From: an uncultured Rhodobiaceae bacterium
GTDB taxonomy: Archaea > Thermoplasmatota > Poseidoniia > Poseidoniales > Poseidoniaceae
Direction: 5' to 3'
Assembly: GCA_937911445.1 (NCBI GenBank)
Contig: CALDQY010000302.1
Location: 1 to 16,044, forward strand
Length of the DNA: 16,044 nucleotides
Below are positions 1 to 6,460 of the stretch, piece by piece. Each line of letters begins with the position of its first letter. The stretch's first letter is position 1. A program made the position numbers and the translations under genes. Below the pieces are notes generated by a model. It was not told where the DNA came from and ran no database searches. It was given only the letters and a program-made list of their open reading frames with translations.

Positions 1-2
1 AA

Positions 3-758
3 ACAGACCGATTGAAGAAACTCTTCGCAGCCTATGAAACTCAAGAAAAGGAACTCGTTGATGCACGTGCAGAGATTGAAGTTTTGGAAAAAGAAATCAT
101 CGACAAGGAAATCGAGCGAGAAGCACAAGAATCGTTGATCGCTGAGAAAGATTTCCGAATCCGTGAGTTGGAAATGAAAGCAACCAAGGCAGACAAGCGT
201 GTTGAGCACTTGGAACCAGCTCTCCAAACCATGGAAGAAAAGTATTCACGTGAGAAGGATCGTCTTGGCAAGGTTTTCGGAATTGCGGAAGAACTTGACA
301 ATGACCTGAAACTCGCTGTTTCTGAAATGAAAGCGCGAGACGACTGGTACGTTGCTCACATGACATTGTTCGAAGACCTCAACAAGGCCATCAAGGAACG
401 ATACGAGATGATTGAGCGTGCAGTCGAAGCTGAGCGACAATCTCAGCACATGTCCCGTGCCTTCACCGATCGAATGGATGAGATGGTCGAGGCACGAGCA
501 GCGGAAATGACCGTTGAAGAGGCCGAGGCAGTCATCGAAGAAGGAACTGGAGAAGGATCCGAGGCGGTGGAAGAAGCCCCTGCTGAAGAAGCTCCTGCTG
601 AAGAAACTCCTGCCGAAGAAGCTCCCGCTGAAGAAACCGAAGCCCCTGCTGAGGAAGAGACTCCTGCAGAAGAAGCAGAAGCCCCTGCTGAAGAAGAGGC
701 CGAGGCGTCCTCTTCAGAAACGTGGAACTCGGATGTCGATCCTTGGGCTGACAACTGA
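3..758 (+). CDS. Coiled-coil protein with acidic Pro-Ala-Glu tail (5' partial)
   Basis: I do not recognise a named family. Residue numbers count from the TTG at 12. Residues 1-165 are a nearly unbroken, highly charged helix rich in Glu, Lys and Arg with heptad-like hydrophobic spacing, as in a long coiled coil. Residues about 187-232 are a low-complexity tail built from PAEE-type units, and the protein ends in ETWNSDVDPWADN. No signal peptide or membrane segment is visible, so it is probably cytoplasmic. The frame stays open to the left edge of the window, and the TTG at 12 has no ribosome-binding site. The true start is therefore probably upstream and the visible part is a C-terminal fragment. 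The stop codon overlaps the ribosome-binding site of psd, so the two are probably co-transcribed and translationally coupled. The role is unknown; a scaffold or adaptor function would be inference only. Confidence 0.8.
   Translation, partial: TDRLKKLFAAYETQEKELVDARAEIEVLEKEIIDKEIEREAQESLIAEKDFRIRELEMKATKADKRVEHLEPALQTMEEKYSREKDRLGKVFGIAEELDNDLKLAVSEMKARDDWYVAHMTLFEDLNKAIKERYEMIERAVEAERQSQHMSRAFTDRMDEMVEARAAEMTVEEAEAVIEEGTGEGSEAVEEAPAEEAPAEETPAEEAPAEETEAPAEEETPAEEAEAPAEEEAEASSSETWNSDVDPWADN
570..707 (+). repeat. Degenerate GAAGAA-GCx-CCT-GCT codon repeat (PAEE tail)
   Basis: About ten imperfect 12-18 bp units encode E-E-[AT]-P-A and E-A-P-A blocks inside the coiled-coil gene. Synonymous codons vary between units (GCT/GCC, CCT/CCC, GAA/GAG), so the repeat is conserved more as protein than as DNA. 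It gives a flexible, strongly negative linker that ends just before the TW-x4-DPW terminus. Other frames across the repeat stay open but look like artefacts of the repeat. Confidence 0.75.
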
Positions 759-763
759 GGTGA
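756..763 (+). promoter_or_regulatory. Ribosome-binding site overlapping upstream stop (TGAGGTGA)
   Basis: The stop codon TGA of the coiled-coil gene forms the first bases of GAGGTGA, a near-perfect Shine-Dalgarno sequence. Six bases later comes the TTG at 770, which sets that TTG as the psd start. The arrangement suggests translational coupling. Confidence 0.7.
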
Positions 764-769
764 AACGCC

Positions 770-1624
770 TTGGCAGGTCTCGCCCAAGGAGGGCATGCTC
801 CTGTAGCAACCTTCACAATTGCAGGCACTGCTATCCTTGTTGGTGGAATTTATCTTGATACGCTCAACGGATTGATGCCTTTGCTGGGCGTCTTTTGCCT
901 GATGATCGCCGTATTTTTTGCGAACTTCTGGAGGGATCCAGATCGTCCAATCCCTCAAGATTCAGGAATTCTCGTTTCACCTGCTGATGGGCACGTAATG
1001 TTTGTTCGCCGTGAGCGAGCGAGTGGACGTCGTCCATCTCGAAAAGAACGAGAAGAAGGCAACATAGAGCATGATGAACACACTGGAGATTGGTACCCAA
1101 AACCTTGCGAGAAACCTCTTTCTTTTGAGACGGAGCAACGTTTTGTTGCTGTGGAGGGGGCGCATCAAGATTCAGATGTGTGGCGAATTGCCATCTTCAT
1201 GTCACCACTCGACGTTCACGTCAACCGTGCTCCGCGAGCCGCAGAAATTATTGCGATGGAACATCGAACTGGGAAAGGGAAACGACGTGGTCCGTTTGCT
1301 CCTGCCTACCGTAAGGAAAGCGAGTTCAACGAACGTGTTCGCACGGTCTTCGAGGCTGAAGATGGTGAACGAATCGAAGTGATGCAAATCTCAGGTGCAC
1401 TTGCTCGAACCATCGTTCCTTGGAAAGGAATCGGCGATACATTACGACGTGGAGAGCGCTACGGTATGATTCGCTTAGGAAGCCGGGTCGACGTTCGAGT
1501 TCCTGCGAACCTCTACGAACCACAAGTTGTTTCAGCAGAAGACCAGGATCCAAATCATCCAAAAGGACAATTCATCAAGGCGGGTTCGGATATCATTTTC
1601 AAACGAATCCTTGAAGAGGAATAG
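770..1624 (+). CDS. psd: Phosphatidylserine/archaetidylserine decarboxylase proenzyme
   Basis: It is a pyruvoyl-dependent decarboxylase that would turn a serine-headgroup phospholipid (archaetidylserine in an archaeon) into the ethanolamine form at the membrane. The start is TTG, fixed by GAGGTGA six bases upstream. Residues 12-52 hold one long or two short hydrophobic helices. They are followed by FWRDPDR and SPADG (D73), DVHVNR (H150), and GMIRLGSR, where self-cleavage between G237 and S238 would create the pyruvoyl group. D73, H150 and S238 match the Asp-His-Ser catalytic set of the family. The alpha chain would be only about 47 residues. At 284 residues it is longer than the common short form (about 210), partly because of a charged insertion at about 83-125. 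It sits between a coiled-coil gene and raSEA, and no serine-transferase gene is nearby. The family is clear; the archaeal substrate is inferred from the host. Confidence 0.9.
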   Translation: MAGLAQGGHAPVATFTIAGTAILVGGIYLDTLNGLMPLLGVFCLMIAVFFANFWRDPDRPIPQDSGILVSPADGHVMFVRRERASGRRPSRKEREEGNIEHDEHTGDWYPKPCEKPLSFETEQRFVAVEGAHQDSDVWRIAIFMSPLDVHVNRAPRAAEIIAMEHRTGKGKRRGPFAPAYRKESEFNERVRTVFEAEDGERIEVMQISGALARTIVPWKGIGDTLRRGERYGMIRLGSRVDVRVPANLYEPQVVSAEDQDPNHPKGQFIKAGSDIIFKRILEEE

Positions 1625-1638
1625 GCAGAGGGATGTTC

Positions 1639-2805
1639 ATGTCACCTGGCAAAGGCCTTACTATGCTGGGCGATGACGCAAAGGGGCTCAAAATTCACGA
1701 TCTTGTGAAAGCACCTGCGAACACGCCTTGGGCAAAGGAGCGCCAACAGTCCTGGGATGCCTCCCATCCAGCAACGGTTTATTCCACACCTGAAATGACC
1801 ACAGATGGACAACCTTGCTCAGCGGTTACGGTTATTCTCCGAACCAAAGGATGCCATTGGTGGTGGTCATCAGGTTGTACATTTTGTGGATATTTCAACG
1901 ATACCCGAGACGATGTTAACAGCGATGACCTTCATGCCCAATGGCAGCATGCAAAAGAGAAGTTCAATAATTTCGAAGGCCAAGCCATGGTGAAAGTGTA
2001 CACGTCAGGTTCTTTGCTTGAGGACCGAGAGATTCCAGTTGATTTTCAAGAAACCGTTCTTCGCGACTGTTTCGAACTTGGTAAGGAACTTATTGTTGAA
2101 AGCAGAACTGAACAGCTTACAGAAGAAAAGTTGGCTTGGGCAACTTCGATTAATCCAAACTTTACCGTTGCAATCGGCCTCGAAGCATACGATGATGAAG
2201 TGTTACGATTCCACGTGAACAAAGGATTCTCTGCAGCATCCTGGGATAGAGCGGTTGAACGTCTTCAGAAATTCAATCTTCGAGTGAAGACATATCTCAT
2301 GTTCAAGCCTCCGTTCATGAGTGAGGCTGATGCGCTCGATCACTGTGTTAAGTGGATTGAAGCGGTTGCTGAACAGAGTGATGAAATCTCCATCAATCCA
2401 ATGAACATTCAGCGTGGCACCGTCATTGACCGTCTTCATCGGCATAGAGAATATCGCCCACCATGGCTTTGGTCCTTGGTTGAACTGATCAAACAGAGTC
2501 ACCACATCGTTCATCCAAACGGAGGTATGAATGGAGACGATGACCAAATTTCACGGTTGATCATACACCCAACTGCAGGTGGAAAGATTCGAGGTTCCCA
2601 CAACTGTGGAGAGTGCGATGGAGAAGTCGTTGCTGCTATCGAACGCTACGCCGTATCAGGATCATTGAACGAGTTCGATGGATTGGATTGCGAGTGCAAA
2701 AAACGTTGGAATCAAGAGTTAACCAATGACCGCTCTATACCGGTTCCTTTGGGTACATCAATGCCACGACGGGGCTCACTCCGAGACATCCTTCGTTCTC
2801 CATGA
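1639..2805 (+). CDS. raSEA: RaSEA, radical SAM enzyme for archaeosine synthesis in tRNA
   Basis: This radical SAM protein works with the lyase ArcS to convert modified preQ0 at position 15 of tRNA into archaeosine (G+). Numbered from the ATG at 1639, the 4Fe-4S motif is C72-x7-C80-x2-C83 (GCHWWWSSGCTFCGY), the spacing used by RaSEA rather than the classical Cx3Cx2C. Downstream are a Lys-Val-Tyr-Thr-Ser-Gly stretch and an Ile-Val-Glu-Ser-Arg-Thr segment typical of the SAM barrel. The C-terminal HNCGEC and LDCECKKRW cysteines are also typical of the family. The ATG at 1633 is possible, but GAGG at 1628-1631 lies almost against it and seven bases before 1639, so 1639 is preferred. It follows psd by 14 bases, so the two are probably co-transcribed. 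The Trp triplet after the first cysteine is unusual. Alternatives among Elp3-like radical SAM enzymes are less likely. Confidence 0.88.
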   Translation: MSPGKGLTMLGDDAKGLKIHDLVKAPANTPWAKERQQSWDASHPATVYSTPEMTTDGQPCSAVTVILRTKGCHWWWSSGCTFCGYFNDTRDDVNSDDLHAQWQHAKEKFNNFEGQAMVKVYTSGSLLEDREIPVDFQETVLRDCFELGKELIVESRTEQLTEEKLAWATSINPNFTVAIGLEAYDDEVLRFHVNKGFSAASWDRAVERLQKFNLRVKTYLMFKPPFMSEADALDHCVKWIEAVAEQSDEISINPMNIQRGTVIDRLHRHREYRPPWLWSLVELIKQSHHIVHPNGGMNGDDDQISRLIIHPTAGGKIRGSHNCGECDGEVVAAIERYAVSGSLNEFDGLDCECKKRWNQELTNDRSIPVPLGTSMPRRGSLRDILRSP

Positions 2806-2906
2806 GTCGACCAATTAATTGAGTGCTCCAATGATGCTCTTGGTGAATGTTTATCACCGCGCTTCGAGTCGCAAGCATGTCCATCTAGGGCACCTGAGGG
2901 CACCTC
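2806..2906 (+). promoter_or_regulatory. Intergenic region with possible promoter and inverted repeat
   Basis: These 101 bases separate raSEA from the small membrane gene and are the only sizeable gap in the left half. They hold an AATTAATT tract (2813-2820) and a TTTATC tract (2850-2855), either of which could act as an archaeal TATA element. The second lies between the arms of GGTGA (2842-2846) and TCACC (2854-2858), an operator-like inverted repeat. A transcript starting about 25 bases after TTTATC would have a leader of roughly 30 bases. Promoter assignment is inference. Confidence 0.35.
2887..2906 (+). repeat. Tandem 10-bp repeat at the start of the small membrane gene
   Basis: Two copies of AGGGCACCT[G/C] lie head to tail and end directly before the ATG at 2907. 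The ribosome-binding site TGAGGG (2895-2900) straddles the copy junction. GAGG (2896-2899) can pair with CCTC (2903-2906) across a three-base loop, which could mask the site. Confidence 0.6.
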
Positions 2907-3179
2907 ATGTCGAACAGTACAGAAATCCCTGATGCAGTCATTGGAACTGCAGAACCATCATCAAGCCGCGTCATTCTCGTTCTTCTTTCTGTTGTAACAG
3001 TTGGAATGTTTGGACTCTTTAGTACAGTCTTTGGTTGGGACAACATCCCAGTTGTCGGTGATATTGTCCCATTGATGTCGAATCTTGGAGGCTCTGGAAT
3101 CTGGTACTACTTGCTTGGTTTCATTATCGGTCTTGGGGCGATTGTGTCCACACTTGCAGGCGAGGTTCTAGCAGATTGA
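2907..3179 (+). CDS. Small two-helix membrane protein, coupled to EF-hand membrane protein
   Basis: I do not recognise a family for this 90-residue protein. The first 21 residues are polar with several Ser and Glu. Two hydrophobic segments follow at about 22-43 and 64-88, joined by a Gly- and Pro-containing loop (GWDNIPVVGDIVP). The ATG at 2907 is supported by GAGG eight bases upstream. The stop codon is part of the ribosome-binding site of the next gene (TGAGGTGA at 3177-3184), so the two proteins are probably made together and may form one complex. Its size would suit a small accessory subunit of an oxidase-like complex, but no haem or metal ligands are visible and that role is a guess. Confidence 0.8.
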   Translation: MSNSTEIPDAVIGTAEPSSSRVILVLLSVVTVGMFGLFSTVFGWDNIPVVGDIVPLMSNLGGSGIWYYLLGFIIGLGAIVSTLAGEVLAD

Positions 3180-3184
3180 GGTGA
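3177..3184 (+). promoter_or_regulatory. Ribosome-binding site overlapping upstream stop (TGAGGTGA)
   Basis: This is the same eight bases as at the psd junction: the TGA stop of the two-helix protein runs into GAGGTGA, five bases before the ATG at 3190. It fixes that start and suggests coupled translation of the two membrane proteins. Confidence 0.7.
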
Positions 3185-3189
3185 TGTGA

Positions 3190-5151
3190 ATGATTGCAGT
3201 ATTTACCTCACTGATTTTCTTCTTCACCGTCATTGGCTTTGCTACCTTCTATGTTCAACGTGGAATCGGAAATATGGCCGCCCCAATGCGCCAATTCGGT
3301 CTCTTTCTCCTCAACAAAGCACCAGCTGGTATCGTTGATTTGTTCAATGATGATAAGGGCAGTGGATCCAAGACATGGATGAACTTCGGGATGATTTGGC
3401 TAACATTTGCTGCAATTGGAACCTTCCTTGGACTGTGGCATGATTACGACGGAACAGCGCTTGACTCCCTTGCAAGTATCGGTTGGTCCTACGACGATGG
3501 TAGTGCATTGAACACTTTCATCGATGTCACCCTCATGACGGGACTCACATCCATTCTCATTGGTGGTGGACTTGTTGCTGCAGCACGTGCTGGAGCAGGA
3601 CGCCTCGCAAGTGAAGCAAATGCAAGCCTAACCGCAATTCTGTTCTCAGTTTTGACCATCTCCTCGATGCTTCTGCCAACCATCCTCGGTCTTCTCATCG
3701 ATTTGACTGAAGCAAATGAAGCTCTCATTCAGGATCTCTTCATGCATGCTCTCCGCTCCTTCATCATCATCGCAGTGATGATCAACGTTCTCTTAACTGT
3801 AGCACAGCGCAAGGGAGAGATTGTTTCAGCAAGCAACTGGTTCTTGTTCATGGCTCTTGCATCGTTCATCTTCGGATCTCAATTCCGATTCTTTGGTGAG
3901 TTGGTTGGTTCGACGCAAACCGTGTGGCTTGGGGAGCGGATGTCACAATCGTGGACCCTTATCTCATTGATGTTCTCTGTAGCATATCACGTCGTACCTC
4001 GTGCAGCAAGCCGTCCGATTTGGTCCGACTCGATGACCAAGGCCAGCCTCCTCCTCCTCTTCCTGACACTACCACCGTTCCTGCTCAGTTCAGCAGATGC
4101 AGGTACGTTGCTTGAGAACCTTGGTGCCATCACCATGACCCTTGCTCTTCTGCCGATTATGGCAGGTTCAGTGAACATCATCATGACTTCCTTTAGCAAT
4201 GCCACAGGTGTCGTTGCTCGACCAGGTGCACTTGCAGCAACCTTGGCCATGGTCTTCTTCCCTCTGTTTGCTCTTGGCGGATACTTCACTTCCCTTGACG
4301 TTTTCATCGGCCTCGGTGCTTTGAACGATATGGCAGCCACTATCGATATTGGCTTTATGTGGACGGTTGGAGGCCTCATGGCGGTTGCTTGTGTGGCTGA
4401 ATCGTATCCTCTCGCAGGAAACCGACAACTCGCATCCCCGTCCTCAGCGTCTCTCTCAACGATGTTGATCGCCTTCGGTGGTGTCACCTCAACCGTCGCC
4501 AAACTCATGGGTGACTTCACAGAGAAAGCACTGCTCGATTCTGGAAGCGAAGATGTTGTCATGACCGACGGTGGATTCAGTCTCACTGCAGCAGTCTTGT
4601 TCTACTTTGGTTCCATCGGTGTCATTCTTCTGTTCCTCAACCTCATTCGAACATCGGTTGGTGGTATCAAAGTCGACACATCTGTCTCCACGGCTTCCGA
4701 CATTTCCCGCTATTCTGTTCAGCGTGGTGAAACCTCCATTCGTAAGCTCCTACAGCGAGGTGTTGGTGTTGACACCGTTCTCGTGGTTGGTGCAGATGTC
4801 GAAGATGAAGGTGGCATGACCATCATCGATGTATCATCGACACTTCACAACGATGAAATCGATGAGTTCCCGGTTGAGAAGAACGAATTGGAAATGTTGT
4901 CCGATTATCTTGCTAAGAAGGACATGAGCATCTTCGAATTCTTCCGCTCCATTGACCTCGATGATTCTGGTCTCATCGATGGATACGAACTCCAACAAGC
5001 CCTACGCAATGCTGACATTGCAGATCTTCCACCGTGGGACATCGCCAAGCTGATGGAATTCATCGATATTGATGGTGACGGCCGAGTCAACCTTCCTGAG
5101 CTTGACATCGCTATTGCCCGTGTCCGCTCTGGCGTTACCGAAGAAGAGTGA
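3190..5151 (+). CDS. CcoN-like oxidase-fold membrane protein lacking metal ligands, with C-terminal EF-hands
   Basis: Residues 1-487 form about 13 membrane helices; 493-575 is a soluble linker and 585-640 an EF-hand pair. The membrane part resembles cbb3 oxidase subunit I (CcoN) as I recall it. VPRAASRPIWS (269-279) matches CcoN VPKQAERPVYS, ASNWFLFMALA matches its VANWFYLAF segment, and LPIMAGSVNIIMT matches its MPSWGGMINGLMT. The ligand positions differ. The CuB GHN becomes E249/R250, the CuB His-His falls near P295-P296, and the haem pair GHVH becomes G388-F-M-W391. The low-spin haem His falls near D112. Electron transfer through haem and copper therefore looks impossible. Two canonical calcium loops follow, D589-x-D-x-S-G-x-I-D-x-x-E600 and D626-x-D-x-D-G-x-V-N-x-x-E637. 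The positive-inside pattern puts them in the cytoplasm. The function is unknown; a calcium-responsive channel, transporter or membrane sensor is possible. Confidence 0.85.
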   Translation: MIAVFTSLIFFFTVIGFATFYVQRGIGNMAAPMRQFGLFLLNKAPAGIVDLFNDDKGSGSKTWMNFGMIWLTFAAIGTFLGLWHDYDGTALDSLASIGWSYDDGSALNTFIDVTLMTGLTSILIGGGLVAAARAGAGRLASEANASLTAILFSVLTISSMLLPTILGLLIDLTEANEALIQDLFMHALRSFIIIAVMINVLLTVAQRKGEIVSASNWFLFMALASFIFGSQFRFFGELVGSTQTVWLGERMSQSWTLISLMFSVAYHVVPRAASRPIWSDSMTKASLLLLFLTLPPFLLSSADAGTLLENLGAITMTLALLPIMAGSVNIIMTSFSNATGVVARPGALAATLAMVFFPLFALGGYFTSLDVFIGLGALNDMAATIDIGFMWTVGGLMAVACVAESYPLAGNRQLASPSSASLSTMLIAFGGVTSTVAKLMGDFTEKALLDSGSEDVVMTDGGFSLTAAVLFYFGSIGVILLFLNLIRTSVGGIKVDTSVSTASDISRYSVQRGETSIRKLLQRGVGVDTVLVVGADVEDEGGMTIIDVSSTLHNDEIDEFPVEKNELEMLSDYLAKKDMSIFEFFRSIDLDDSGLIDGYELQQALRNADIADLPPWDIAKLMEFIDIDGDGRVNLPELDIAIARVRSGVTEEE

Positions 5152-5169
5152 TAGCGAGGCGGTCGAACC

Positions 5170-6444
5170 GTGCGTATTGGATTGGTTGGAAAACCAAACG
5201 TCGGCAAATCGACGTTTTTTGCTGCCTCAACATTGATTCCTGTCGATATTGCGAACTATCCATTCTGTACCATTGAACCAAATGTAGGATTCTCTTTCAT
5301 ACCAAGTCGGCAACCATGCCCATGCGGAACATTGCGGGAACGTCTCGAAGAAGACGGCCGGGCCCAACTAAGTGATGATCGAGGAGGGAGCATCTGCGCA
5401 CCTCGAACAGGCTCTTGTGAGGGTCATCAGCGCTATGTCCCATGCATGTTGGTCGATGTAGCAGGACTTGTTCCTGGAGCAAGCCAAGGGCGTGGACGTG
5501 GCAATGCATTCCTTTCCGATTTGGCTGAGTGTGATGCCTTGATTCAGGTCATCGATGTTGCAGGAACAACAGATATTGAAGGAAATCCAACGGGTATCAA
5601 AGCAACAAAAGAACAAGCCATTGAACAAGCACTGGCCGAAGTCGAATTTCTCACTGGCGAACTTGATGCTTGGATTCTTGGTTTGGTCAAAGACGGTTGG
5701 TCGAGAGGGGCGCGTCGAATTCAAGCAGAAGGTGTCAAAGGATTCACCCAGTTTTTGCAAGAGCGTCTTTCAGGATTGGGAGCAACCGATCAGATATGCC
5801 AACGTTCGTTTGATGCCTTTGCACAACAGCACCAAGACATGACGTCTCCATGGGACTGGTCGGATGATGTTCTCATGCTTCTTGCCTCCTCTATTCGCAA
5901 GCATCTCTTTCCGATTTTTATTGCTGGAAACAAAGCGGATCTTGCCCCTGAAGGTGTTCTCGAACACTTGCAAAGCGTCCTTCCTACGTTCACGCCATGT
6001 TCTGCAGAAACAGAACTTGCATTACGACAGGCAGGGAAAGCGGGCTTCATCACATATGTTGCAGGTGATACGACATTCAATTTGAGTGAGAAGCAACAGA
6101 TGAGTGAGGCTCAACAGAAAGGGCTCTCAGTATTGGCCGAGCGAGTTGAGAAATTACGAGGAACTGGGCTCATCAAGTTGCTTGATCAGGTTCTCTTCGA
6201 TGAACTTCAGCGTATTGTCGTATATCCTGTTCAGGATGAAAGCCAGTGGACAGATGGGGATGGTAATGTGCTTCCAGATGCTCTTGTCGTTCAAGATGGA
6301 ATACAAGCGAAGCAAGTCGCTTACAAGGTGCATTCCGATCTTGGTGATGGTTTCATCAAAGGTGTTGACGGACGTACTCGCCGAATCGTTGGAGCTGATC
6401 ACGAACTCTCTGATGGAGATGTCCTGAGAATTCACTCAAAGTGA
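5170..6444 (+). CDS. ychF: YchF/OBG-family translation-associated GTPase with TGS domain
   Basis: This cytoplasmic P-loop GTPase belongs to the archaeal branch of the YchF/OBG family, whose members bind ribosomes or tRNA-related partners. The G1 motif is G7-KPNVGKST-15, G3 is D96-VAG-99, and G4 is N254-KAD-257. NKAD predicts GTP specificity, unlike bacterial YchF, which prefers ATP and has an altered G4. A cysteine-bearing insertion (C50, C52, C76, C83, C92) lies between switch I and G3, as in other archaeal members. The last 80 or so residues (KQVAYKVHSDLGDGFIKGV to the end) form the TGS domain. The start is GTG at 5170; GAGG at 5156-5159 is ten bases upstream, a rather long spacing. It begins 18 bases after the EF-hand gene and may share its transcript. 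Its end converges with the opposite-strand gene, four bases apart. Confidence 0.92.
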   Translation: MRIGLVGKPNVGKSTFFAASTLIPVDIANYPFCTIEPNVGFSFIPSRQPCPCGTLRERLEEDGRAQLSDDRGGSICAPRTGSCEGHQRYVPCMLVDVAGLVPGASQGRGRGNAFLSDLAECDALIQVIDVAGTTDIEGNPTGIKATKEQAIEQALAEVEFLTGELDAWILGLVKDGWSRGARRIQAEGVKGFTQFLQERLSGLGATDQICQRSFDAFAQQHQDMTSPWDWSDDVLMLLASSIRKHLFPIFIAGNKADLAPEGVLEHLQSVLPTFTPCSAETELALRQAGKAGFITYVAGDTTFNLSEKQQMSEAQQKGLSVLAERVEKLRGTGLIKLLDQVLFDELQRIVVYPVQDESQWTDGDGNVLPDALVVQDGIQAKQVAYKVHSDLGDGFIKGVDGRTRRIVGADHELSDGDVLRIHSK

Positions 6445-6460
6445 GTATTCAGTGCCCTTT
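6428..6460. terminator. Possible bidirectional terminator hairpin over convergent stop codons
   Basis: GAAT-TC-ACTCA-AAG-TGAGT-ATTC (6428-6450) is an imperfect palindrome: a 5-bp stem, a 2-base bulge and 4 more pairs around a 3-base loop. It contains the TGA of ychF (6442-6444) and reaches into the TCA stop of the opposite gene (6449-6451). CCCTTTT follows on the + strand. Archaeal termination relies mainly on T tracts, so the hairpin's role is uncertain. Confidence 0.3.

Noticed and set aside
12..14. TTG at 12 as the true start of the coiled-coil protein
   Set aside because: No ribosome-binding site precedes it and the same frame is open to the window edge with helix-compatible residues.
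514..858. Lys/Leu/Pro-rich open frame on the + strand
   Set aside because: It is a +1 shadow of the GAAGAA repeat and overlaps psd without its own ribosome-binding site.
443..958. Ser/Ala-rich open frame on the - strand (171 codons)
   Set aside because: It is the complement of the PAEE repeat region and the start of psd; its composition is a repeat artefact.
2811..2823. AATTAATT as the definite TATA box of the membrane module
   Set aside because: It would leave an unusually long leader, and TTTATC at 2850 fits spacing better; neither can be proven by eye, so both are only mentioned as candidates.
3987..4586. Long open frame on the - strand (199 codons)
   Set aside because: It lies wholly inside the 653-residue membrane protein gene, has no ribosome-binding site and no recognisable domain. 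Its length comes from the codon pattern of the real gene.
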